Below are positions 51,403 to 59,812 of a DNA stretch of 64,000 nt, piece after piece (position 1 is the stretch's first letter; each line of letters opens with the position of its first letter). The notes below the pieces were generated by a model that saw only the letters and a program-made list of their open reading frames with translations, was not told the origin of the DNA and searched no databases. The translations under genes were made by a program, and so were the position numbers. Source of the stretch: SKVJ01 sp964578745 (GTDB taxonomy: Bacteria > Chloroflexota > Dehalococcoidia > GIF9 > AB-539-J10); NCBI GenBank assembly GCA_964578745.1, contig CAZODZ010000001.1:36749-100748 (forward strand), read 5' to 3'.

Positions 51403-52773
51403 CTAACAGATGGCGTTGTCGGGGCTCAGTATGTTGTTCGGGTCGAAAAGCTTCTTGATGCCCAGCATCAATTCGCGTGACTTCGGGTCGAAGCTCATCT
51501 CCATTTGCGGCAGCCTTGTCTTACCCATGCCGTGCTCACCGGACACAACGCCGCCGAGCTTGAGTGCCGCTGCGTATATCTCGTTTTTCGCATCCTTGAG
51601 TACGCCACGCTTCTCGAACTCCCACTCGAGATTCGGATGCAGGTTGCCGTCGCCTGCGTGCCCCACGACGGGTATGAAGATACCATACTTCTCACCGACA
51701 GCGTCGATTGCGTCGAGCAGGTCGGGAATTGCGGCCGGAGGCACTGTGACGTCAAGCGCGTCGGCATTCCTCGGCTTCATGGCGTTTCCTACTTCGCTTC
51801 GTATCTTCAGGATCACTGCCTGCTCTGCAGAGGTCTCAGCCATAAGCACGTCAACAGCGCCGTTTTTGTCTGCTATCTCAGAAAGCTGCTCGCACATCGA
51901 GTAAAGCTGGTCATCATTTGCCTCAGCCATGATGATGATGAGCTGCGCCGAGCCCTGTTTCGCGGGCCACGTCATGTTGACATGGTTCGCAGTATCCTCC
52001 ATGAGCGACTTCTCAGTGTACTCAATGGCCATGGGGATGATCCCGGCCTGGAGAATTTTCGGTACCGTGGCAATGGCTGCCCTCCGGTCATCGTAGGAGA
52101 CCACAAGCGTCGCCGTCGCACCGAACTTGGGGTACAGGCGCAGCGTCGCCTTCGTGATGATGCCCAGTATTCCCTCGCTGTCGATGATGAGATGCATTAG
52201 GTCAAGCCCGGTGTTGTTTTTCAGCAGCTTCCCACCCATCTGGACGATCTCTCCTGTTGGCAGGACGACCTCCATGCCCTTGACGTAGTTGCGCACGACG
52301 CCGTACTTCACCGCCCGTGTGCCGCCTGCGTTGCACGCGATCATGCCGCCGACCTGAGCACCTTCATCGCCGGGATGCGGTGGGAACAGAAGATCATTGT
52401 CCTCGACTTCCTTGAGCAGGTGCTCGAGAGTTACGCCTGCTTCGCTGACGACCATCATGTTGTCCTTATCCACCTCGATTATCTTGTCGAGGCGCTCGAG
52501 AGACAGCACAATGCCATCCCGTGTCGGTACGGCTGCGCCAACCAGCCCCGTACCGCCACCCCGCGGATACACAGGTGTCTTCTCTTCATTTGCCAGCTTC
52601 AGGATCGCGGATATCTCTTCAGCGTTGGCCGGTTTGACGACGACAACGTTGTCGGCTGGCTTCGGCAGCACACCGAGATATGTTTCATCAGCAAGGTAAC
52701 TCGTTATCTGGTCGCGCTTCGTTACCACCCATTCGTCGCCCACGATCTTCTTGAGTGCATCAACGTTTATCAT
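51403..52773 (-). CDS. FAD-linked oxidase, GlcD/D-lactate dehydrogenase type
   Basis: The 456-residue protein oxidises a 2-hydroxy acid such as glycolate, D-lactate or a related compound. The FAD-binding domain has YPRGGGTGLVGAAVPT near residue 70 and GGMIACNAGGTRAVKYG near 147. The C-terminal GlcD domain has VGHAGDGNLHPN near residue 375 and GEHGMGKTRL near 415. No iron-sulfur GlcF partner lies next to it; the electron acceptor might be the EtfAB encoded 5 kb away. The TRAP-3 operon lies upstream on the same strand. Confidence 0.9.
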   Translation of the reverse strand: MINVDALKKIVGDEWVVTKRDQITSYLADETYLGVLPKPADNVVVVKPANAEEISAILKLANEEKTPVYPRGGGTGLVGAAVPTRDGIVLSLERLDKIIEVDKDNMMVVSEAGVTLEHLLKEVEDNDLLFPPHPGDEGAQVGGMIACNAGGTRAVKYGVVRNYVKGMEVVLPTGEIVQMGGKLLKNNTGLDLMHLIIDSEGILGIITKATLRLYPKFGATATLVVSYDDRRAAIATVPKILQAGIIPMAIEYTEKSLMEDTANHVNMTWPAKQGSAQLIIIMAEANDDQLYSMCEQLSEIADKNGAVDVLMAETSAEQAVILKIRSEVGNAMKPRNADALDVTVPPAAIPDLLDAIDAVGEKYGIFIPVVGHAGDGNLHPNLEWEFEKRGVLKDAKNEIYAAALKLGGVVSGEHGMGKTRLPQMEMSFDPKSRELMLGIKKLFDPNNILSPDNAIC

Positions 52774-53033
52774 GGTGAATCCTCCTCGTCAGGGATGCGC
52801 AAGATATGACTCTTCTCCGCTGGTGGGATTGCTGTGCGGGTTGAACTCTTGCAGCCAATTCAAAAACAGAAAGCTGCACAACCCTCGCACGGAGGGATGT
52901 GCCACGCTTCAGCTGGATGGTATGGTACCGTGTTTGCCGTTGCTTTTCAATACGCACTGCCTGTGTGTGTCCGCTGACTTCCCTGCCAATCTCGTACTGT
53001 GTTCGTAGGGGAAGCTCAGATAGTCCATCATGT

Positions 53034-53067
53034 GAAGGAGAGGGAGTGTCCTCACTCCCTCTCCTTC
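53034..53067 (-). terminator. Terminator after TRAP system 3
   Basis: GAAGGAGAGGGAGT (53034-53047) pairs perfectly with ACTCCCTCTCCTTC (53054-53067), a 14-bp stem placed three bases after the dctM stop on the minus strand. The trailing sequence is not T-rich. The rest of the gap to the FAD-oxidase start (52774-53033) shows no gene. Confidence 0.7.
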
Positions 53068-53069
53068 GT

Positions 53070-54413
53070 TTAGAACTTGATCATCTGGTGCGGCAGCCAC
53101 ATGATGATGTCGGGAAAGATGATACACAGCGCAAGGGCGACCACGATGATGATGACGAACGGAATGACGCCCCTGATAATGTGTCCGGTCTCAATGCCCC
53201 ATTCGGGTGGCGCGAGGCCTTTCAGATAGAAGATGGCGTAGGCGAAAGGCGGTGTCAGGAATGACATCTGCAGGTTGATACAGATCATCATGGCGAACCA
53301 CAGGGGGTCGAACCCCAGCGCTTCTCCAATGGGGCTGACGAGCGGGATCATTACAAAAAGGATGCCGAGCCAGTCGATGAACATCCCGAGGATGAAGATG
53401 ATGAACATCGTCAGGCCGAAGATACCCCACTTACCACCCGGGGCCGACATGAGCAGGTTGCTCACAGCTTCGCCTCCCCCCAGGCGGAGGAAGACTCCAG
53501 TGAACATGCTCGCCCCAAGGCCGACCGCCATGGCCATGGCGCCGATTCTCAGCGTATCGCGCGACGTGTTCCTCAGCAGTTCGAGGTTGAACCGCCGGTA
53601 GGCGACTGCAAGCAACGTCGCTGCGACAGAGCCTACTGCTGCTGCCTCGGTCGGTGTCGCAATACCGAAGAAGATGCTTCCCAGTACTGCAGCGATGATG
53701 AACAGGGGGGGAAGCAGTCCCTTGGTCAGGGCAACGACTTTCGTGCCGAACGAGACCTGCCTTTCCTCCTCGGATGGCAGCGGTGCGACCTGTGGCTTGG
53801 TGATGCACCGGATAATGATGTAGGTGATGTAGAGGGCGGAGAGCAGGAAGCCGGGCATGAACGCGGCCATGAACAACTTGCCCACAGATATCTGGGCCAT
53901 GGGCCCGTAGATAACCAGCATGATGGACGGTGGGATGAGGATGCCGAGGGTGCCGCCGGCGCAAATAGAGCCGGAAACGAGCTCCTTGTCGTAACCACGC
54001 TTTAGCATGGTCGGTGCGGCGATCACGGCCATCGTGGTAACCGAGGCGGCGACGACACCGACGCAGGCAGCAAGGACGGTGCCCATGAGGATTGTGCCGA
54101 TGGCGAGCCCGCCACGGATACCTCCGAACACAGTGAGGATGCCGTCATACAGCTTCTCGGCCGCGCCGGACTTCTCCACCATTATGCCCATGAATACGAA
54201 CAGTGGCACAGCAAGGAAGGTGTAGTTGTAGAGCTGTCCCAGAATGCGCAGGTGGAGAATCTTGAAGGTTGCCGGGCCGAGCGTCATCAGGCCGACGAGG
54301 AGCGCGACTGCGCCGAGCGAGATGAAGAGAGGGTAGCCGAGGAGCACTCCGATGAGGAGCCCTCCGAACATGATGAGTACTACTGCAAGGGGGCTGAGTT
54401 CGAGTCCTACCAT
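53070..54413 (-). CDS. dctM: TRAP transporter large permease, system 3
   Basis: The 447-residue DctM protein has GGTLGILIPPSIMLVIYGPM near residue 152, GIATPTEAAAVGS near 250 and FIDWLGILFVMIPL near 340. It has diverged more from systems 1 and 2 than they have from each other. Its start overlaps dctQ by seven bases. Confidence 0.94.
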   Translation of the reverse strand: MVGLELSPLAVVLIMFGGLLIGVLLGYPLFISLGAVALLVGLMTLGPATFKILHLRILGQLYNYTFLAVPLFVFMGIMVEKSGAAEKLYDGILTVFGGIRGGLAIGTILMGTVLAACVGVVAASVTTMAVIAAPTMLKRGYDKELVSGSICAGGTLGILIPPSIMLVIYGPMAQISVGKLFMAAFMPGFLLSALYITYIIIRCITKPQVAPLPSEEERQVSFGTKVVALTKGLLPPLFIIAAVLGSIFFGIATPTEAAAVGSVAATLLAVAYRRFNLELLRNTSRDTLRIGAMAMAVGLGASMFTGVFLRLGGGEAVSNLLMSAPGGKWGIFGLTMFIIFILGMFIDWLGILFVMIPLVSPIGEALGFDPLWFAMMICINLQMSFLTPPFAYAIFYLKGLAPPEWGIETGHIIRGVIPFVIIIVVALALCIIFPDIIMWLPHQMIKF

Positions 54414-54928
54414 GGCTGTTCACCCCCGTGCTTGAGCACCATGATGTCCTTGAGGAACGTCGCTATGCCCTGCACAAAAAGCAACACCATGCCTGCTGCA
54501 ACCGCCATCTTGTAGGGCCAGGTGATAGGCGACCAGGCACAGCTGTTGTCGACCTGGTTGATAGCGAGGGCGAAGAAGGCGTCCTGAACGAACAGTCTGG
54601 TGACGACGAAGAAGAGGGGGAAGAAGAACAGCAGGGTGAACACGACCTCGAGTGCCGCCCGGAACCTTGGCGAGAACTTCATGGAGATGATGTCGACCCT
54701 CACGTTCGCGTTGATGCGGTGGTTGTTGGCGAGACCGAGGGCGATGAATACGGCGCCGAGCATCTGGGTTATGGCCCAGGCCCATATGGTGGGCGCATTC
54801 ATGACATACCTCATGAAGACCTCATAGGTGGTCGCGAGGATAACGGCGATGATGATCCACTTGTCGAACTCGGCGACCAGCTGGCTCATCCTGCCGATCC
54901 CCTCCGTGATCCTTCGAATTACGGTCAT
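54407..54928 (-). CDS. dctQ: TRAP transporter small permease, system 3
   Basis: The 173-residue DctQ protein has four membrane helices and the RYVMNAPTIWAWAITQ motif near residue 40. CAWSPITWPYK replaces the WYPPA region of the other two systems. It is preceded by the intercistronic hairpin at 54948-54982. Confidence 0.92.
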   Translation of the reverse strand: MTVIRRITEGIGRMSQLVAEFDKWIIIAVILATTYEVFMRYVMNAPTIWAWAITQMLGAVFIALGLANNHRINANVRVDIISMKFSPRFRAALEVVFTLLFFFPLFFVVTRLFVQDAFFALAINQVDNSCAWSPITWPYKMAVAAGMVLLFVQGIATFLKDIMVLKHGGEQPW

Positions 54929-54947
54929 GTTAGTCCTTACTCCAGTG

Positions 54948-54982
54948 CAGGGGACCGCGGGTGCTGTGCCCCGGGTCCCCTG
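54948..54982 (-). promoter_or_regulatory. Intercistronic hairpin between dctP and dctQ, system 3
   Basis: CAGGGGACC (54948-54956) pairs with GGTCCCCTG (54974-54982). It is the third case in this window of a hairpin between dctP and dctQ, with no T run, consistent with differential expression of binding protein and permease. Confidence 0.55.
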
Positions 54983-55009
54983 ACCTTGTGTCGCTGGGTT
55001 GGGGGTGAA

Positions 55010-56161
55010 CTAGTCGGCGAAGTCGAACAGTGAGTAGCTGGGTGCGACCTCCTGCGTTGCAAGCCTCATGGTCTTGTAGAAGGCCTTCTGATGTTCGAAC
55101 ACCTTGGCAAAGGTTGCATCCTCGGCGGCATACTTCTTGCAGATCTCGAGACCGGCCTTGGCAATATCGATCTGTGCCTGGTCGGTTAGTTCGACTGTCT
55201 CGGTGCCATAGTCTGCATATTTCTGCATGGCTTCGCCGTCTGCGTAGAGGTCGTGGAGGAAGTGATCAACTACGCCGACCTTCCACTGGTCAATGAACTC
55301 ATCCTGCAGAGAAGGTGGAAGCTCGGCCCAAGCGTCATTGTTCACCAGGACGTATGTCATCCAGGAGGGAGAGTGGATACCAGGGACACCGATGTACTTC
55401 GTAATCTCATGGAATCCCATCGGCCAGTTCTGCGATGGCGGGCAGTATTCGAATGCATCGATGACGCCGCGCTGTGCCGACTCGTACAACTCGGAGCCGG
55501 ACAGCGTCACGACGGACGCGCCGTAGCTCTCGAGAACTTCAGCCCACATGCCCATCGTCCTGAACTTGACACCTTTGAAGTCTTCCAGGCTCTGCAGCTT
55601 CACGTTGGAATGGCAGAACAGCTCTGCGGCGCCTGGGATGGCGCCGACAGAAGTGACGCCATAAGGGGCCCAGATTTCGTTCGCGAGTTCCTGTCCGCCG
55701 CCGATGTAGTACCACGCGAGGAACTCAATGGGGTTTGCACCTCCCGGGAGACCGCTGGCTGTCAGCAGATATCCGGCAGGACCGATGAGCTTGACCTGGG
55801 CGACGCCGTTGCCCCAGCCACACTCGGCAACACCCTGCTGGAGGGCTTCTACGATGTCGTATGCCGGAACAATCTCACCACCAGGTGAGACCGTCATCGA
55901 CATCGCGCCGTTCGTGGCCTTTTCAAGAGCCTCACCGACTTCAACGCAGTAGTTGAAGTGCGGGGTTCCCGACGGATGTTCGTGGAGGAACGTCCAGTTG
56001 AACGTCTTCCCCTCAGGGGCCGCCGGTGTTCCGGTTTCTTCGCTGTCACTCTGCTCCGGTACTGTCCCCTCGTCGGGTGTCGCAGGGGCGGAGCAGCCGA
56101 CGGCGACCAAGCTGACTACTGTCAGCGCTGCCACGAGAAAGATAAGCAGCCTTGTCTTCAC
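55010..56161 (-). CDS. dctP: TRAP transporter solute-binding lipoprotein, system 3
   Basis: The 383-residue DctP protein has a lipoprotein signal ending AVGCS, and the ligand region VKFRTMGMWAEV with YESAQRGVIDAFEYCPPS. It differs from systems 1 and 2 in having HEHPSGTPHFNYCVEVGE near residue 60, closer to the mannitol/chloroaromatic-type DctP group. A different substrate from the other two systems is likely. GGAGGCAAAAG precedes the ATG. Confidence 0.93.
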   Translation of the reverse strand: MKTRLLIFLVAALTVVSLVAVGCSAPATPDEGTVPEQSDSEETGTPAAPEGKTFNWTFLHEHPSGTPHFNYCVEVGEALEKATNGAMSMTVSPGGEIVPAYDIVEALQQGVAECGWGNGVAQVKLIGPAGYLLTASGLPGGANPIEFLAWYYIGGGQELANEIWAPYGVTSVGAIPGAAELFCHSNVKLQSLEDFKGVKFRTMGMWAEVLESYGASVVTLSGSELYESAQRGVIDAFEYCPPSQNWPMGFHEITKYIGVPGIHSPSWMTYVLVNNDAWAELPPSLQDEFIDQWKVGVVDHFLHDLYADGEAMQKYADYGTETVELTDQAQIDIAKAGLEICKKYAAEDATFAKVFEHQKAFYKTMRLATQEVAPSYSLFDFAD

Positions 56162-56472
56162 GTCTTTTGCCTCCTTCTAAGATTAAGCCTGTTGGGCTTG
56201 CTGCGTTGGGTACTCCTCTCCTTGGGAAGCTATACGCGGTCCTCCCGGCACCGTGGTGGACCGGCGTATGGCTGTTGTGTGTCATACACTAAGAGTCAAC
56301 AGGACCATCGGCACGACAATCTGCTCCGAGACAAGCAGGCGCCGAATTGGCGACAAACAGTATATAGTTTTTCGTCGTGAATCCCTGCTGCCACGAGATA
56401 CACGAACTGACATCAGGAAACCACGAAATTCTATACTGGCGGATGTGAGGTAGGCAATACCCCGGCCGTTGG
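56162..56472. other. Intergenic region before TRAP system 3
   Basis: The 311 bases between the dctP start and the end of UxaA paralogue 5 contain no credible gene. A minus-strand TTGACT (56301-56296) is present, but no matching -10 element is convincing. No strong hairpin is visible. Confidence 0.4.
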
Positions 56473-57621
56473 TTATGGTCCTGTCACGCAGATGCCGTTA
56501 TATGTCCCCTGGTGCAGCAGTTCAGCGCACGTGCCGCGGCCAGAGGCTACCTCCACTGCTTCGTCGAGGAGTCGCCGACCGCTCTTCTCCACTGAACCAT
56601 CCACCGTCAGGTCGATGCAGACATCAATGTTGTCGCTCATGCGGGCGAAGGTCTGTGGGTTGCCCGTGACTTTGATGACCGGGACGAAAGAGAAGCCCAC
56701 AGGTGTCCCGCGACCCGTTGAGAAGAACAGGACGTTTGCTCCTGCTGCGGCAAGACACGTGAGGTTCTCGGAGTCCATGCCCATGCCGTTCACAATGAAC
56801 AGTCCTGCTCCCTCCGGTCGTTCTCCGTACTCGACCACCCCAGTTATTTCGGTCGTACCGCCTTTGGAGATGGCGCCAAGCGATTTCTCCTCGATGGTAG
56901 TGAGCCCGCCTTCGATGTTCCCCTTAGCCGGGTTTGCACCGCGCATGTCGACACCCATGTCCAGGAATCGCTGCTCGCAGGCGGCAACCATGTCGAGGAT
57001 GCGTTGACCCAGCTGACGATCCTTCGCGCGCGCCGCGAGCAGGTGTTCCGCGCCTATGAACTCCTGGGTCTCGCTGAATATGCCGGTGCCCCCCTCCGAA
57101 ATGAGGATATCAAAGGCACTCCCGATGGCGGGATTGGCGGCCAGTCCCGAGCTGGTGTCGGAACCACCGCATTCGGCCCCGAATACGAGAGTGGATAGGG
57201 GGCAGGGTTCCCTCTGGGTGCGCTGGGCCTCTGCTGCGAGCATGCGTGAGAGGCGTGTCCCTTTGGCCACGGTGTTGACGGTGCCACCGTCTTTCTGTAT
57301 CACCAGAGTCTCTACCGGCTTGCCGGTTACGGCCACCTGCTGGGCGATGCGGTCGACGTCCGATGGTTCACAGCCAAGAGACACATAGATGACTGCCGAG
57401 AGATTCGGGTGTCTGCCTAGGTTTACAAGCGTCCTCTCAAGTACGTCCAGTTCGTCCGGTGTGTGATCACACCCCTGGAAATGTGAGAAAAGCACGCATC
57501 CCTCTACGTTGCCTGCAATCTGGCGTGCGGTGTCACAGGAGCATCCAACCGTTGGGATGATGCCCACGTAGTTGCGCGTACCAACGCGGCCGTTAGCGCG
57601 GCGATATCCAAGGAAGTCCAT
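56473..57621 (-). CDS. UxaA-family dehydratase large subunit, paralogue 5
   Basis: The 382-residue protein has AECGGSDTSSGLAANPAIG near residue 145, GNIEGGLTTIEEKSLGAI near 220 and FFSTGRGTPVGFSFVPVIKV near 290. FSHFQGCDHT near residue 45 supplies the His and Cys. The start at 57621 follows GGAGGTGTGG. No small subunit is adjacent. It lies downstream of etfBA but is separated from them by a terminator. Confidence 0.9.
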   Translation of the reverse strand: MDFLGYRRANGRVGTRNYVGIIPTVGCSCDTARQIAGNVEGCVLFSHFQGCDHTPDELDVLERTLVNLGRHPNLSAVIYVSLGCEPSDVDRIAQQVAVTGKPVETLVIQKDGGTVNTVAKGTRLSRMLAAEAQRTQREPCPLSTLVFGAECGGSDTSSGLAANPAIGSAFDILISEGGTGIFSETQEFIGAEHLLAARAKDRQLGQRILDMVAACEQRFLDMGVDMRGANPAKGNIEGGLTTIEEKSLGAISKGGTTEITGVVEYGERPEGAGLFIVNGMGMDSENLTCLAAAGANVLFFSTGRGTPVGFSFVPVIKVTGNPQTFARMSDNIDVCIDLTVDGSVEKSGRRLLDEAVEVASGRGTCAELLHQGTYNGICVTGP

Positions 57622-57666
57622 CCACACCTCCGTGGCCCGAGTTGAGATGCCTAAGGGACAGCAAAA

Positions 57667-57688
57667 CGCGGGCAATGGATTGCCCGCG
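57667..57688 (-). terminator. Terminator after etfBA
   Basis: CGCGGGCAA pairs with TTGCCCGCG over four bases. On the minus strand the stem is followed by TTTTGC. It lies 46 bases downstream of the etfA stop and separates etfBA from UxaA paralogue 5. Confidence 0.75.
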
Positions 57689-57733
57689 TATGGTAACTGC
57701 TGTCATGATCGTACGCAAGGGTTGCAGTGGCGT

Positions 57734-58744
57734 TTAGGCGCAGACAGTCTGCTCGTCTGCCTCACGCATGTTGCGCAGTGCAGCCGTCAGGCGAGGCACG
57801 ATTTCGTACAGGTCGCCAACTATCGCGTAGTCCGAGACCTCCAGGATGGGTGCCGTTGGATCGTTGTTGATGGACACGATAGTGTCGGCCATCCGCATGC
57901 CAATGAGGTGCTGGGAGCTGCCGGATACTCCAACGGCCAGATAGAGTTTCGGCTTGACTGTGTGACCGCTGAAGCCCACCAGTTGTTCCTTGTCGAACCA
58001 GCCGGCGTCCACGAGTGGCTTGCTGCATCCTACGACACCGCCGATGGCATCGGCCAGTTCCTGTAGCATCTTGATATCCTCGGGCTTGCGAATGCCGCGC
58101 CCCCCACAGACGATGATATCTGCCTCGGATATGCCGATGGTCTCCGCCTGCGCAGACGGCACACGTGAAAGTATGGCCAGCGGCTCGACCAACGCGACGG
58201 GCCTGCGCACAATCCTGCCATCGCGTTTGCAGTCGCGCGGCAGCGCCTGCATGACTTTGTAGCGCACCGTTGCCATCTGCGGGCGCGTGTCCGTCTTGAT
58301 GTGCGCAAGGATGTTACCGCTGAAGGCCGGTCGTATCTGTATAAGGTGACGCTCCTGGTCGACCTCCAGCGCTGTGCAGTCAGCCGTAAGGCCTGTACCA
58401 AGTGCTGCTGCCAGCCTTGGCCCAAGCGAGCGCCCTATGGCGGTTGCTCCAAGCAGCAGGACCTCGGGTTTTGTCTCATTCACGAGGTCGACCATGTTAC
58501 GCCGGTAATTCATGATGTCGAACGTCGCGAGTGCCTTGTCCTCAAACAGGTAGACCACATCAGCACCACGGTAGATAAGTTCGTATGCTTCTGCCTCGAT
58601 GTCATCTCCGATCAACGCGGCGGATAGCTCTACCCCGAGTGTATCCGCAATCTCCCTGCCTTTGCCGAGTAGCTCGTACGCGACCGGGTGTACCCGGCCC
58701 TCCGTCTGCTCGGCGAATACCATCACTCCACGTGTCTCAGCCAT
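57734..58744 (-). CDS. etfA: Electron transfer flavoprotein alpha subunit
   Basis: EtfA binds FAD and passes electrons between flavin dehydrogenases and the respiratory chain or other acceptors. The 336-residue protein has the C-terminal FAD domain: CGGRGIRKPEDI near residue 213, GFSGHTVKPKLYLAVGVSGS near 255, QHLIG and SINNDPTAPI. It begins two bases after etfB. No ETF-quinone oxidoreductase is in the window. Confidence 0.93.
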   Translation of the reverse strand: MAETRGVMVFAEQTEGRVHPVAYELLGKGREIADTLGVELSAALIGDDIEAEAYELIYRGADVVYLFEDKALATFDIMNYRRNMVDLVNETKPEVLLLGATAIGRSLGPRLAAALGTGLTADCTALEVDQERHLIQIRPAFSGNILAHIKTDTRPQMATVRYKVMQALPRDCKRDGRIVRRPVALVEPLAILSRVPSAQAETIGISEADIIVCGGRGIRKPEDIKMLQELADAIGGVVGCSKPLVDAGWFDKEQLVGFSGHTVKPKLYLAVGVSGSSQHLIGMRMADTIVSINNDPTAPILEVSDYAIVGDLYEIVPRLTAALRNMREADEQTVCA

Positions 58745-58746
58745 TG

Positions 58747-59541
58747 CTACAGTACTCCTCCGCTCTCCAGTCTCTGCAGCAGCGTAGTTACCGCTTCATC
58801 AGGGTTTCCCTCAAGTCGCTCTCCTTTTCGTCCCTCGATAGGTGGGACGACGACTCTGGTGAGTCGTGTTGGAGAGCCACGGAGACCAAACCGCTCCGGG
58901 TCGGCCACATCTTTCAGTTCTTCGGTGCCCCAGTGTTCGATCCTGCTGGCCAACGCCCTGTAGATTTGCAGAGGTGTTGCGTACCTCGGTCGAGGTCCCT
59001 TGCGTGTAACGGTCAGCAACAAGGGAAGCGAGGCTTCGGCCACATACAGGCCATCGGACATGTCGACCAGGGCCTTCAATTGCTTATCTACTGTTAGGAT
59101 CTCCCGGACGTATGTGACGTGTGGTATGCCGAGCCACTCGGCCAGTTCCGGGCCCACCTGGCCGGTATCTCCATCGACTGTCTTCTCTCCGCAGACTACA
59201 AGGTCATATCCGCCCAGCTTCTTTATGGCGACCGATAAGGTGTAGGAGGTCGCACACGTGTCGGCGCCGGCGAATGCCCTGTCAGCCAGCAGAATGGCCC
59301 GGTCAGCGCCACGGGCGAGGCACTCCCTCAGAGATGAGATGGCTTGCTGTGGCCCCATGGAAATAACCGTGACCTCTCCTCCGTACTGATCGCGAACACG
59401 CATGGCTACTTCAAGCGCCTGAAGGTCAACCGGGTTCACTACCCCAGGGGCGGAACTCCTGTCGACCCGGCCAGCGACGGTGTCGAACCGGACTCGCTCC
59501 ATGTCTGGCACCTGCTTGACTGGTACTATTATTCGATACAT
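58747..59541 (-). CDS. etfB: Electron transfer flavoprotein beta subunit
   Basis: The 264-residue EtfB protein starts MYRIIVPVKQVPD. It has VNPVDLQALEVAMRVRDQYG near residue 38, CGEKTVDGDTGQVGPELAEW near 115 and AEASLPLLLTVTRKGPRPRY near 180. The ATG at 59541 follows GGAGAAGAGG; the longer frame upstream is not supported. A bifurcating Etf would carry a second FAD in the alpha/beta site, but sequence alone does not settle this. Confidence 0.93.
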   Translation of the reverse strand: MYRIIVPVKQVPDMERVRFDTVAGRVDRSSAPGVVNPVDLQALEVAMRVRDQYGGEVTVISMGPQQAISSLRECLARGADRAILLADRAFAGADTCATSYTLSVAIKKLGGYDLVVCGEKTVDGDTGQVGPELAEWLGIPHVTYVREILTVDKQLKALVDMSDGLYVAEASLPLLLTVTRKGPRPRYATPLQIYRALASRIEHWGTEELKDVADPERFGLRGSPTRLTRVVVPPIEGRKGERLEGNPDEAVTTLLQRLESGGVL

Positions 59542-59729
59542 CGTCCTCTTCTCCTCCCTGTTTTTTGGTCTAACCTGCCTCATGCATCTGCCCATGCGCA
59601 ACAGTGCAGCCCGTGGGCGAGTCTGTATGCAAGAATCGGAGCTGGCTTCCGCCGCCAGGCGATACCTGGATCTGGCGGTCCTGCATCGCTGGCATAGCCC
59701 TGCGATGCGTGAAGCTGAGACAACATACC

Positions 59730-59762
59730 GGCGGGGCAGCCGGTTCGTCCGGCTGCCCCGCC
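59730..59762 (-). terminator. Strong hairpin after UxaA paralogue 6
   Basis: GGCGGGGCAGCCGG (59730-59743) pairs perfectly with CCGGCTGCCCCGCC (59749-59762), a 14-bp stem. It lies 50 bases downstream of the paralogue 6 stop on the minus strand and before etfB, with no long T run. The rest of the 59542-59812 gap has no gene. Confidence 0.75.
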
Positions 59763-59812
59763 GGGCTTCAGTTTAGCTACAACTGTGAAGCCTAGTCAAA
59801 TTGAACGTAGGC

